Assembly (NCBI RefSeq): GCF_022760995.1
Contig: NZ_JAKWJO010000010.1
Coordinates: forward strand, 79,839 to 143,838
Reading direction: 5' to 3'
DNA length: 64,000 nt
DNA from: Dyella sedimenti
GTDB taxonomy: Bacteria > Pseudomonadota > Gammaproteobacteria > Xanthomonadales > Rhodanobacteraceae
Part shown: piece by piece, positions 14,116-23,137 of the stretch
How the letters are laid out: every line of letters starts with the position of its first letter
Numbering within the stretch: position 1 is the first letter of the stretch
Made by a program: the position numbers and the translations under genes
The notes under the pieces: generated by a model
What the model saw: only the letters and a program-made list of their open reading frames with translations
Databases searched by the model: none
Told to the model about the DNA's origin: nothing

Positions 14116-16278
14116 TTAAGGCGCCGCGTCTGTGGATGGCTTTGGGATATCGGTCGTTCTGGGTTGGCCGAGGCTGATAACGCGTTCAGCGCTTGCGATG
14201 GTTTCCGGCCGGTGGGCAATGACGATGCGCGTCATGCGCATGTGGCTTATCGCGGTGTTGATCTGCCGCTCGCGCTCAATATCCAAATGGCTGGTGGCTT
14301 CATCGAGCACCAGCACCCTGGGTTGCTGGTACAGGGCGCGGGCCAATATCACGCGTTGCTTTTGTCCGCCGGAAAGCGTTGAGCCCATGTCGCCGACTTG
14401 GCTCAGGTAGCCCATGGGCATGGCGGCGATATCGGTATGGATGGCCGCCAGGTGGGCGGCTTGCACCACACGTTCCGGCGTGGCTTCGGTGTCGAAGAAG
14501 CTGATGTTTTCGGCGAGGGTACCCGCGAAGAGCTGGTCGTCCTGCATAACGGCCGATACCAGGCGGCGATAGTGCGACAGGCCCAGGCGGTGGATATCGA
14601 TGCCGCCGAAGCGGACTTCGCCGGTGGTTGGCTTGAGCAGGCCGAGCGCCAGCTTGGCGAGCGTGGTCTTGCCGCAGCCGCTGGGTCCGACGATGGCGAC
14701 GCTTTCGCCGGCCTCGATACGCAGGCTGCACTCCTTGAGTATCCACGGCTCGTCCTCCGCGTAGCGGAAGCTCACGTTGCATAGCTCGACGCTGGCGTCC
14801 GCCGGTTCGAAGGCTTGGGCTTCGCCGGATGATTCGGGCACGGCCAGGGCGATGTCGGCCACGCGCTCGGCGTGGAGCCGGAGCATGCGGAAGTCCACCC
14901 ACTTGTCGACCAGCCCGATGGCACGGCTGGTGAACTGGTCCGCGTAGGCGATGAAGGCGATCAACATGCCGGCGGAGAACGTGTTGTCCAGTGCCAGGGC
15001 GGCGCCGATCCACACCAGGGCGATGCGGCCGAAGCCGAAGAGCAGTTGATTGGTCAGCGTGAAGGCGATGGCCAGTCGCTGGATGCCGATATCGCGGTTG
15101 GCGGTGGCGACGGTGGCGTTGGCATAGCGCGCCTGTCGTTCGCTTTCCTTGTTGGCCAGCTTGAGGGACAGGGCGCCCCGGATGGATTCCAGCAGCTCCG
15201 TCTGCTGGCGCGCGGCATAGATGATCTGCTCCTCGCTGGTCCGCCGCAGCGGCTTGAAGAAGGCCCACCGGACGAGGCCGTAGACCACGAAGAGCCCCGC
15301 GACCAGCAGAGCAAGCCACGCGTTGTAGAAGCCCATGACTACCAGCGTCACCAGCGACATGGCACCATCGAGCAGGGAACCGATGAATTGCGTGGTCAGC
15401 GTTTTCTGGATGCTCTGGATAGAGCCGAAGCGGGACACTACGTCGCCCATGTGCCGCTTTTCGAACCACTCCAGCGGCAGGCGCATCAGATGGCCGAACA
15501 GGTTGCTGGCCCATTGGACGTTTAGGTTCGCTCCCAGCCACATGACGACCCAGGAGCGGGCCGCATTGGCGATGGCCGAGAAGGCGGTGATGGCCAGGAA
15601 CCCCAGGCCGAGCAGGGTGAGCAGCTCCCTGTCGGCCGAGACGAGCACCTGGTCGACCACCCATTGCATGTAGAACGGGGCGGCGAGGGTGAACACTTCC
15701 AGCGCCACCGCGAGCAGCCCTATCTGGAACAGGGCCGGCACCACGCCATGCGGGCGCCCGGTCAGGGCGCGCAAGGCCACTGGCTGCCGCTCCCGGATGG
15801 GCGAGAAATCGGCCGAGGGCCTCAGCTCCAGGGCAACGCCCGTAAAGTGCTGGGATACCTCCGCGAGGGGCAGCTGGCGAATGCCTTGCGCCGGGTCGTG
15901 GACGATGGCGATGCCGCGCCTGACGCGCTGGAGCACGACGAAGTGGTTCAGGTCCCAATGCAATACGCAGGGCGTCTGCAATTGGCCCAGGTGATCCATG
16001 TCCAGGCGAAGGGGGCGGCAGGTAAACCCCAATTGGCCGGCCATGGCGATCAGGCGCGTCAGCGTGATGCCCTTGAGCGACGAGGCGAACCGGCGGCGCA
16101 GGCCGGCCAGGTCCACGTCATGGCCGTGATAGCTGGCGAGCATGGCCAGACAGGCGAGGCCGCATTCGGTGGCCTCGGTCTGCAGCATCACGGGCAGGTG
16201 CCGAGACCAGCCGAATCGCAGGGCGGCCAGGAAGCCCTTCCTGGGTGGTTGCGGCTCGTGGGCCGATCCATCAGCCAT
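14116..16278 (-). CDS. Peptidase-containing ABC exporter (C39 peptidase, CvaB/RaxB type)
   Basis: This 720-residue protein has three parts. The N-terminal C39 peptidase domain has catalytic Cys39 (ATECGLACLAM), His112 (LNHFVVLQ) and Asp128 (VHDPAQG). A transmembrane domain spans about residues 165-450. The nucleotide-binding domain has Walker A GPSGCGKTT near residue 530, signature LSGGQKQR, Walker B VLVLDEATSHLD and an H-loop IVIAHRPET. Such exporters cut the leader after a double glycine and pump the peptide out through a HlyD adaptor and an outer-membrane channel. The precursor follows directly, and the gene overlaps the HlyD gene by 8 nt. Confidence 0.95.
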   Translation of the reverse strand: MADGSAHEPQPPRKGFLAALRFGWSRHLPVMLQTEATECGLACLAMLASYHGHDVDLAGLRRRFASSLKGITLTRLIAMAGQLGFTCRPLRLDMDHLGQLQTPCVLHWDLNHFVVLQRVRRGIAIVHDPAQGIRQLPLAEVSQHFTGVALELRPSADFSPIRERQPVALRALTGRPHGVVPALFQIGLLAVALEVFTLAAPFYMQWVVDQVLVSADRELLTLLGLGFLAITAFSAIANAARSWVVMWLGANLNVQWASNLFGHLMRLPLEWFEKRHMGDVVSRFGSIQSIQKTLTTQFIGSLLDGAMSLVTLVVMGFYNAWLALLVAGLFVVYGLVRWAFFKPLRRTSEEQIIYAARQQTELLESIRGALSLKLANKESERQARYANATVATANRDIGIQRLAIAFTLTNQLLFGFGRIALVWIGAALALDNTFSAGMLIAFIAYADQFTSRAIGLVDKWVDFRMLRLHAERVADIALAVPESSGEAQAFEPADASVELCNVSFRYAEDEPWILKECSLRIEAGESVAIVGPSGCGKTTLAKLALGLLKPTTGEVRFGGIDIHRLGLSHYRRLVSAVMQDDQLFAGTLAENISFFDTEATPERVVQAAHLAAIHTDIAAMPMGYLSQVGDMGSTLSGGQKQRVILARALYQQPRVLVLDEATSHLDIERERQINTAISHMRMTRIVIAHRPETIASAERVISLGQPRTTDIPKPSTDAAP

Positions 16279-17548
16279 GGGTATCCCGCTCCAGCAGGCG
16301 ATGGCCCATGCCGTACAGGGGCTCGAACACCCACTCGATCAGGCGGCGCCTTTCCATAAGGATGTCCGCATCCAGCGCCATGCCGGGCTTGACCGGCTCG
16401 GGCCTGCCATAGGCCACGACGTGCTGTTGGTCCAACCGCACGTGTATGCGGTACATGGGTTCGTTGACCTGCTGGCCGATCAGACCGCCCGCCTCCGTTG
16501 GTGACAGCGCGCTACGGGAAATCTCGCTGACGGTGCCGTATTGCTGGCCGAACTTCTGGAAGGGATAGGCCTGGTAACGTAGGACGACCCGGTTGCCCGG
16601 TTCGATAAAGCCGATGGCCCGGCTGGGCGCGAGCAACTGAGCCTGTAGCGTTGCCCCAGCGGGAAGGATGGAGAGCACGGGCTGGCCACTGGCGACCGCC
16701 TGGCCTTGCTTGGGGAGGATGGCGGACACCACGCCGTCCTCCGGTGCGCGCAGTACCACCGCCCGTTCCGCCTCGTTTTGCGCCATGGACTGGCGGACGG
16801 AGGCCAGTTGGCGCTCGGTATCGTTGCGCTTGGCTTCCTCGTCCAGTGGAAGCTGTGCCAGTTGTTGCTGGGCAGCCTCGACCTGCTGTTGCGTATCCAG
16901 CCTTTGGCGGGCCAAGGCCTTGTATTGCGTCTGCGCATCCAGCACGGCGGTCTCCTGTTGCTGGATCTGCAAGGCCGAGACATAGCCCTTGCTGGCCAGG
17001 GGCGTGATGCGTTCCAGCAGCGCCTGGTTGCTGGTGACCTGGCGCTGCTGGATGGCGAGCTGGTCATCGATCTGCGCCAGTTGCGACCGCAGCAGGGAAA
17101 GCTTGGCTTGCAGGGCATCGCCCTGCTGCCGGGTCAGGGCCGCCTGTGTCACCAGGTCGGCCTGCAGGGCGATTTGTTGTGAATCGAGCTGGCGGCCCAC
17201 CAGCTCATGGGTATCGCCCAGGGCGGCACTGTCCTGGCGGCTTGCTACCTCCAACAGCACGTCGCCAGCCTTGACCACCTGGCCTTCGCGGGCGGCAATA
17301 CGGATGACGGTTCCGGCATTGCTGGCTGTCAGCGTCAGCAGGCCGGCGCTGGGCAACAACTGGCCGGTGACCGTCTCGCGACGCGTGTATTGGCCTATGA
17401 AGAGGAAAAGCAGCAAGGCCATTGCTGTTGCGGTGATAAAGGCTATGGCAATCCACCGCGACGGCGGGGAAGCGATGATGATCGCGCCAAGCCATTCGCC
17501 ATGGCGCGCCTGCGCCACTTCCGGCCTGAACAAGGGTCTTTCCGTCAC
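16271..17548 (-). CDS. HlyD/CvaA-family membrane fusion protein for peptide secretion
   Basis: This 425-residue adaptor has one N-terminal membrane helix (about residues 32-55), a first half-lipoyl segment (TVIRIAAREGQVVKAGDVLLEV), a long Gln/Ala/Leu-rich coiled-coil region (about 115-270), the second half-lipoyl segment (APEDGVVSAILPKQGQAVASG) and a beta-barrel. HlyD proteins link an inner-membrane ABC exporter to a TolC-type channel; no TolC gene is in the cluster, so a genomic one is presumably used. The GTG at 17548 is chosen because GGAG lies 6 nt upstream and gives the family-like start MTERPLFRPEV; a GTG four codons earlier (17560) is possible. It is the first gene of the peptide-export operon. 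Confidence 0.92.
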   Translation of the reverse strand: MTERPLFRPEVAQARHGEWLGAIIIASPPSRWIAIAFITATAMALLLFLFIGQYTRRETVTGQLLPSAGLLTLTASNAGTVIRIAAREGQVVKAGDVLLEVASRQDSAALGDTHELVGRQLDSQQIALQADLVTQAALTRQQGDALQAKLSLLRSQLAQIDDQLAIQQRQVTSNQALLERITPLASKGYVSALQIQQQETAVLDAQTQYKALARQRLDTQQQVEAAQQQLAQLPLDEEAKRNDTERQLASVRQSMAQNEAERAVVLRAPEDGVVSAILPKQGQAVASGQPVLSILPAGATLQAQLLAPSRAIGFIEPGNRVVLRYQAYPFQKFGQQYGTVSEISRSALSPTEAGGLIGQQVNEPMYRIHVRLDQQHVVAYGRPEPVKPGMALDADILMERRRLIEWVFEPLYGMGHRLLERDTHG

Positions 17549-17790
17549 AACCGACTCCACGATGTTTGGACGTCCATCCGCCGAAGCTAGGTGGCGATGG
17601 AGGTCCCAACAAAGGGATGAAGTGATGCTAGGCTCGTAGGAATTACCTGAAAGTTAGCGTGGTATGCCGAAGGCACAAGCCAAAGGTGATCTGCGACGCA
17701 CTTGGAGAAGGCTGGGGAGCATGGCGGGGCCAAGGGGCGAAGGATGCATGGCCCGCCCGCAGCTTTCTCCTGATTTCAAAAGCGGTGTGG

Positions 17791-18183
17791 CTATCGCGAT
17801 GCGGCAGCGAGCTTCCTGTCCAGCTTCATGATGTGGTTGACCAGCCAATCCTTCAGGAATTTCGATACGCGGACCGAAAGCATGGCGTTTCCGGCGCTGA
17901 ATTTTGCGTGCAGGTCCGATACTTCCTTGATGAAGATTTCGTGTTCCTGTTTGTGCGAGGCAAAGTCCGCGTAGCGGATGCTTTTCATGTGATCTTCCTC
18001 GCGCTGGAAATGTTCCTTCGCGTAGCGAATCAGCTCATCGAGGATCTTTCCCAGGATCTCCTTGCCATGCCCCTTCGCCATGGCTTCATGAAGCTGGTTG
18101 ATATAGTCGACCAGCATTTGATGGTCGCTGTCGATAAAAGCATTTCCAACGGATAATTCATCGCTCCACACAAAGTACGACAC
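17791..18183 (-). CDS. Bacteriohemerythrin
   Basis: This 130-residue protein has the complete di-iron ligand set of hemerythrins: His21, His58 and Glu62 (HFQRE), His77 and His81 (HKQEH), His117 and Asp122 (HIMKLD). It binds O2 reversibly and may store or sense oxygen in the cytoplasm. The GTG at 18183 is chosen because AGGGGG precedes it at good spacing and MSYFVWSDELSVGN is the usual family start; the frame is open a further 29 codons but without family resemblance. Confidence 0.93.
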   Translation of the reverse strand: MSYFVWSDELSVGNAFIDSDHQMLVDYINQLHEAMAKGHGKEILGKILDELIRYAKEHFQREEDHMKSIRYADFASHKQEHEIFIKEVSDLHAKFSAGNAMLSVRVSKFLKDWLVNHIMKLDRKLAAASR

Positions 18184-18520
18184 ATATCCCCCTAAGATTT
18201 GTTGTGTCTTTTCGGTGCATGAAGCAACAGCGTGCCCATGGCCGCCTTGACGGCGACCTTGTTGATTCATGCGTGGCGGAACGGTTTTGAGTCTATGCAG
18301 GCGGTGGCGATTGCGGCTTGACTCAAGTCAGGCGGAAATGCGGTCAGTCATGGCCTGGGTAATCTGTCCTCTCATTGGGCGAGGGCGGGATCCCTACGCC
18401 AAGGCGTCAATGGGATAGTTCGGAAAGGAAAGCGGTTACGTTATTCTTTGCCGGCCACCGCGATGTGGTCGTGGGTCAATCCGATATCCTCCCTAACCCG
18501 TATTTGCCAAAGCAGGTCGC
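18184..18520. other. Divergent intergenic region with an FNR/Anr-like palindrome
   Basis: These 337 bases separate hemerythrin and the M14 peptidase gene, read divergently. The only clear signal is TTGACTCAAGTCAG at 18318-18331, in which TGACT and AGTCA (18319-18330) form a perfect palindrome. It loosely fits the FNR/Anr form TTGAC-N4-GTCAA. No gene is seen. Confidence 0.4.
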
Positions 18521-19456
18521 ATGACAGCCGACGCCTCTTATCCCATCGGAACACCTGGACAGCCTTGGGGTAGCGCCGAGGTCGCCCTCTGGCTTTCGCG
18601 GCAAACCCGCAAGCGCAGCTACGAATCGGAAGTGCTGAGCGTGATCGAAAAGCTGCGCGGCCGCTTCGATGTGGAGCAGTACGGTCAACTGGATTATCGG
18701 GGCGAAAGCTTCCCGCTGTTCGCACTCAAGAGCCAAAACTGGCGTGATGATCTTCCCTACGTGCTGGTCACGGGTGGCGTGCACGGCTATGAAACCAGCG
18801 GTGTGCATGGCGCCTTGCAGTTTGCCGGGCAGCATGCGGCGGCCTATGCGGATCGGGTCAACTTGATGATCGCGCCTTGCATCAGTCCGTGGGCCTACGA
18901 GCGTATTCATCGCTGGAATGCCAATGCCGTCGATCCCAATCGCTCGTTCCGCGAAAGCAGCCCGGCGCAGGAATCGGCGGCGCTTATGCGCCTGGTCGCG
19001 CCCATCCGCAATCGTGTGCTGATGCATATCGACCTGCACGAAACCACCGATAGCGACGAATCCGAGTTTCGCCCGGCGCTGGCCGCCCGCGATGGCGTCC
19101 CCTTCGTGCCGGGCGAGATTCCCGATGGCTTCTACCTGGTGGATGACAGCGAGTGTCCGCAGCCGGCGTTCCAGCAAGCGATAATTGCTGCGGTGGCGAA
19201 GGTCACCCATATCGCGCCCGCCGACGTCCAGGGCAACATCATCGGCTCGCCCATGGTTGCGCCGGGCGTTATCGAGTATCCGCTCAGGAAGCTGGGCCTA
19301 TGCGCCAGCATCACCGACGCGCCCTACAAGACCACCACCGAGGTCTATCCCGATAGCCCACGTGCCACTCCTGAGCAATGCAATGCGGCACAGGTGGCGG
19401 CCGTATGTGCGGCGATTGATTTCGCTTTGAAGTATCGAGACGGATTCGCTTCTTGA
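18521..19456 (+). CDS. M14-family zinc carboxypeptidase-like protein
   Basis: This 311-residue protein has the M14 zinc motif HxxE in GGVHGYETSG (His88, Glu91), the DPNRSF motif with Asn140 and Arg141 that binds the substrate carboxylate, and the third zinc ligand His173 in HIDLHETTD. No signal peptide is evident, so it probably acts in the cytoplasm. The short form and HGYE motif fit the succinylglutamate desuccinylase/aspartoacylase-like branch as well as small carboxypeptidases; the substrate is not clear. It stands alone, divergent from hemerythrin. Confidence 0.85.
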   Translation: MTADASYPIGTPGQPWGSAEVALWLSRQTRKRSYESEVLSVIEKLRGRFDVEQYGQLDYRGESFPLFALKSQNWRDDLPYVLVTGGVHGYETSGVHGALQFAGQHAAAYADRVNLMIAPCISPWAYERIHRWNANAVDPNRSFRESSPAQESAALMRLVAPIRNRVLMHIDLHETTDSDESEFRPALAARDGVPFVPGEIPDGFYLVDDSECPQPAFQQAIIAAVAKVTHIAPADVQGNIIGSPMVAPGVIEYPLRKLGLCASITDAPYKTTTEVYPDSPRATPEQCNAAQVAAVCAAIDFALKYRDGFAS

Positions 19457-19484
19457 AGGAAGCGATTCCGTCAAAATTTTTGCA

Positions 19485-20315
19485 TCATGTCGATTGGACA
19501 GTGCGAGTTCCTTTGCAGCGCGGGTAACTGGGGCAACCCCAGAATGCCTCCCGGGTACGTCGGTTTTGGCGTTGAACCATTGCCGATCCACAGGAAGGAC
19601 ATGTAGGCGTATCGCTTTTTTCGGCTGCGCCAGGTGCTGCCGCGAAAGCCGGCGGCGCTTGCGTGGGTTCCGCCGGCGTCTGGACGGCTTGCACCATGGC
19701 GAGCAACTGGTCGCCATTGATCAGTTCGATGGGCTTGCCTTGTACGAATCGTTGCGCATCTACCGTGTAGTTGCCGGTGGAAACAATGATGATGGCATCG
19801 GCCTTATGGTGGACCAAAAGCCCAAACATTTCGCGCGCGACCATCACAGGGACTTGTCGCGTGCGCCATTGCTTGCATTGCACCAGCACGGTTTGGCCTT
19901 GCTTGCGCAATATGAGATCGATACCGCCATCGGCACCGCCAAGGCCCGTTTCCTCCACCGCATAGCCTTGGCGCCGAAAGGCCTCGCCAACGATCAATTC
20001 GAACGCTTTCCAATGCATCGACCGTAAACTACGTAGGCCGGTCTGCATGTCCAGAAGCCGCTTACGATGTCGCTGCCTGAAGTAAGAAACCAGCGCCCCG
20101 AGCCAACAGGCAAACAAGGCTATCCAGGCGATGGACGTAAATGCACCGGCCGCACTAGCTTTGCCGAAGTCGGCTAAGAACGGGTTGGTGCTGGACGTCA
20201 GCAGCCATCCGAGGCCATACCGAATAACAGGGTACGCAATGAGGCCTAGGACAACGCCCGCCTGCCACGGCAGAGAGGCAATAACCTCCATACCACTTTC
20301 CTTGCGCTTCGTCAT
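19485..20315 (-). CDS. Mrr-like restriction endonuclease-fold protein with membrane helices and a zinc finger
   Basis: This 276-residue protein has two N-terminal hydrophobic segments (about residues 18-40 and 56-78), a PD-(D/E)xK nuclease domain of the Mrr type with GGADGGIDLIL (Asp133) and VQCKQW (Gln146, Lys148), a Pro/Ala linker, and a C-terminal topoisomerase-type C4 zinc finger (Cys239, 242, 261, 267). The protein would sit in the inner membrane with the nuclease in the cytoplasm. Membrane-tethered Mrr-like proteins are widespread; some may act in DNA degradation or defence. No methylase gene is adjacent. Confidence 0.85.
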   Translation of the reverse strand: MTKRKESGMEVIASLPWQAGVVLGLIAYPVIRYGLGWLLTSSTNPFLADFGKASAAGAFTSIAWIALFACWLGALVSYFRQRHRKRLLDMQTGLRSLRSMHWKAFELIVGEAFRRQGYAVEETGLGGADGGIDLILRKQGQTVLVQCKQWRTRQVPVMVAREMFGLLVHHKADAIIIVSTGNYTVDAQRFVQGKPIELINGDQLLAMVQAVQTPAEPTQAPPAFAAAPGAAEKSDTPTCPSCGSAMVQRQNRRTREAFWGCPSYPRCKGTRTVQST

Positions 20316-20599
20316 AACTCCCCCTGATTTGCGACTTTTCCTGACAAGTCGCCATTCGGATCCAAAGAGGCGTTAGTGTCAAATGTGGGATGGTCCGTGC
20401 ACGTCTATGCGATGTCCCCCGACAGACATCCGACCTTTCGAGGCCTACCGTCGGTCTATGACTTTGCGTGGACTTTGCCAGGGCCATCCAGGTGGTCATG
20501 GCAGCAAGTCATAAGGGTAGATGTGTCCAGATGCCGCCCCGAGCCTTCCGTGCAGATAGCGCTTGTAGTAGCGCTTCACTTCAAGCCAAGGATCATTCC

Positions 20600-20905
20600 A
20601 TGAAGCGAGTCAATCTGTCGCCTTGTCTGATTTCAATGCTCTGGATCGCAAGCGCAAGCTCCTTCGCGGAGACCTCGCTTCGTGTGAATAACAAAGTGCT
20701 GACCGTCGGCGATAGCGCGACGCGCGTCTTGCAATTATTAGGTCAGCCGGCGATTCGTTCCTTTACCAGTTCGCCCATCGCTGGCTTGCCGGCCAATCAA
20801 TTGGCGCCCGGCGAAGATTGGCATTACGAGCAGAACGGAAAGACAATCATCGTCACCATTGTCGGCGGAAGGGTTGCCAAGTTCGAAACGCTGTACCAGC
20901 AATGA
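20600..20905 (+). CDS. Small exported protein, DUF2845-like
   Basis: This 101-residue protein has a signal peptide ending at SFA (about residue 23). The mature part reads LRVNNKVLTVGDSATRVL, then LLGQPAIRSF, and ends with DWHYEQNGKTIIVTIVGGRV, the pattern of small periplasmic proteins of the DUF2845/SmpA-like kind. The function is unknown. The ATG at 20600 has AAGGA upstream. Confidence 0.65.
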   Translation: MKRVNLSPCLISMLWIASASSFAETSLRVNNKVLTVGDSATRVLQLLGQPAIRSFTSSPIAGLPANQLAPGEDWHYEQNGKTIIVTIVGGRVAKFETLYQQ

Positions 20906-21235
20906 TGTTGTCTGTTCACCGGGGCGCTGATGGCCGGTATCAGCGGCTCATGCATTACTTCTCTGAAGCGGCATCCGCACGCTTCCTTGCCAATTGCGTC
21001 TCGAAACTTTCGCGCGCGTTTTTCGCGTAGGCCTGGCATCCCATAGGGTCAATCAATGCATCCGTGTCGCCTTGATCGCGCTTGGCGATGCGTTTCCAGA
21101 AATTCACCATCTCCGGATGTGGCGAGTGGAATGGCCTGGTTATGCCCGGCACCCGGAATCGCAAGAACTTGCCTGTTAAGTCCGGCCGTCCGAAGCCGAT
21201 AGCGTGACCTGGGGAATTGCCACTAGGTCACGTCT
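20906..21235. other. Interval between small exported protein and MCP genes
   Basis: These 330 bases hold one weak minus-strand reading frame, listed separately, and must contain the promoter of the chemoreceptor gene. Nothing else is clear. Confidence 0.4.
20955..21110 (-). CDS. Short hypothetical protein (uncertain)
   Basis: A 51-residue frame from an ATG at 21110 (MVNFWKRIAKRDQG) reads as a charged, soluble peptide (CQAYAKNARESFETQLARKR). No signal peptide or domain is visible, and the frame is open slightly upstream to 21164. It could be a real small gene, a remnant, or chance. Confidence 0.3.
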   Translation of the reverse strand: MVNFWKRIAKRDQGDTDALIDPMGCQAYAKNARESFETQLARKRADAASEK

Positions 21236-22858
21236 ATGCGTTTTACCGTGCGTTTGAAGATTGGCGCGGCGATGGGGGTCGCCTTGGTTATCGCAGCTGG
21301 CATGGGCCTGGTCGGCTTGCTCGGCGTAAGCGCCACGTATCGATTGGTCGATGGAATGTATCGCACCAATGTGACGGGTATTGCGGCCGTCAGCGACGTG
21401 CGCGCGGCGATTGTCGACAACCGGCTTGCCTTGAGCCGCTCGTTGATCGATCCCAGCAAGCGGGACGTGATGAAACACATCCAGGCGAACCAGGTGCGCA
21501 TTACCGAAGCCTGGCACCGTTATTACCCGGCGCTGGTGTCCTCCGACGCCGAGCGCGCCGCCGCGCAGGAGTTCGAGGCGGGCCGTGCCGCGATGGGGCC
21601 GCTGGTCAAGCAGGAGGCGCAGTTGCTTGACGCCGGCAAGACCGAGGAGGGGCGCCAGCTGCATATCAACAAGGTCACCGAGGGCATGTCCCGCTCGACG
21701 GCGGCGATCGACCGCCTGGTCGCGGCCAATGAGAAGCAGGCCGAATGGGCGGCTGCCCAGGCGGCACAGCATTACTCCCGCACCTGGCAATTGGTGCTGG
21801 CCGTACTGGTGGTGGGTGTGCTGGTGTTGCTGGTCGCGGCACTGCTGCTGACCCGCGCCGTGGTCCGTCCGCTGGAGCAGGCACGCAAGTTGGCCGGCGC
21901 CATCCAGGAAGGCAGGCTCAACAATGCGCCGGTGATCGTCGGCAATGACGAGTTCAGCGATACGCTGCACTCGCTGGACCAGATGGATCGCCAGCTCACC
22001 AGCATCGTGACGCAAGTGCGTGACGTGGCCGAGCAGGTGAATGCGGCGGCGCACGATCTCTCGCAGGGCAACGACGACCTGTCGCAACGCACGCAGGAGC
22101 AGGCCAGCTCGCTGGAGGAAACCGCGGCCTCGATGGAGGAATTGGCCGCCACGGTCAGGCAGAACGCCGAGGGCGCGGGCCAGGCGCGCGACATGGCCGT
22201 GCGCATGCGCAAGCGGGCCGAGGAAGGCCGCGACATCGCCAGCTCGGCGGTTGGCGCGATGCAGGCCATCACCCAGGCCAGCAGGGAGGTGGGCGAAATC
22301 GTGGGCATGATCGACGAAATCGCCTTCCAGACCAATTTGTTGGCCTTGAACGCCGCGGTGGAAGCCGCGCGTGCGGGCGAGCAGGGCCGCGGCTTCGCCG
22401 TGGTGGCGACGGAAGTGCGCAACCTGGCCCAGCGCAGTGGCGTGGCGGCCAAGAGCATCAAGTCGCTGATCCAGGACACCGGCGACAAGGTGGCCGAAGG
22501 CGCCGAGCTGGTGCAGCGTACCGGCCATGCACTCAACGACATCGCGGCGGACGTGCGCGAGGTCAATACGATCATCGAGGTAATCGCTGCCGCGTCGGAG
22601 GAGCAGTCGGCCGGCATCGGCCAGGTCAACAACGCGGTGACCGCGCTGGACGAGGTCACCCAGCAGAACGCCGCTCTGGTGGAAGAGGCCAGCGCGGCCA
22701 GCAGGAATACGCTGGATCTTTCACAGGTGCTGATGGGGCAGGTGGCCTACTTCACGGTGCAGGGCGCCGCGGCGCCGCATGCCCACGATGGCGCCGAATC
22801 GGCACGCTCGGCAGCGCGGAAGCGGCGCGCCGAACCTGCATTGGCGGCCGTCGGCTAG
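21236..22858 (+). CDS. Methyl-accepting chemotaxis protein
   Basis: This 540-residue receptor has an N-terminal membrane helix (about 9-31), a four-helix-bundle periplasmic sensor (4HB_MCP type, about 35-185), a second membrane helix (about 190-212), a HAMP domain (about 213-265) and a cytoplasmic signalling coiled coil. The conserved hairpin tip reads IDEIAFQTNLLALNAAVEAA. It senses a ligand in the periplasm and controls the CheA kinase. No C-terminal NWETF-like pentapeptide is seen. A Cache-HAMP sensor and a DUF4388-like protein follow on the same strand, which may form a related signalling unit. Confidence 0.93.
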   Translation: MRFTVRLKIGAAMGVALVIAAGMGLVGLLGVSATYRLVDGMYRTNVTGIAAVSDVRAAIVDNRLALSRSLIDPSKRDVMKHIQANQVRITEAWHRYYPALVSSDAERAAAQEFEAGRAAMGPLVKQEAQLLDAGKTEEGRQLHINKVTEGMSRSTAAIDRLVAANEKQAEWAAAQAAQHYSRTWQLVLAVLVVGVLVLLVAALLLTRAVVRPLEQARKLAGAIQEGRLNNAPVIVGNDEFSDTLHSLDQMDRQLTSIVTQVRDVAEQVNAAAHDLSQGNDDLSQRTQEQASSLEETAASMEELAATVRQNAEGAGQARDMAVRMRKRAEEGRDIASSAVGAMQAITQASREVGEIVGMIDEIAFQTNLLALNAAVEAARAGEQGRGFAVVATEVRNLAQRSGVAAKSIKSLIQDTGDKVAEGAELVQRTGHALNDIAADVREVNTIIEVIAAASEEQSAGIGQVNNAVTALDEVTQQNAALVEEASAASRNTLDLSQVLMGQVAYFTVQGAAAPHAHDGAESARSAARKRRAEPALAAVG

Positions 22859-23137
22859 AAATAAAGCGAAGCACGGCAATGGCATGGTGCCTGGCTGGCG
22901 CCCAGGTAATGTGATGGCGGGGCAAAGCGATGCCGCCTTCACCTCGGTTTGCGGGTGCGCCTGGTGAGATAGGCATCCCATTGGCGGCGGCTGGTTCTTT
23001 GCTATCCTCGGGTGGTAGTTGCTGGCAGGCGTCGGGTGTCGTTAGCCGTTCTGTAACCTGTGCCTGCCACGTTTTGAGGGGGCGGTGTGGCCCGTAGGCC
23101 ACACGGCAAGCAAAACGTCGTGGAAGGGGAAAAGCCG

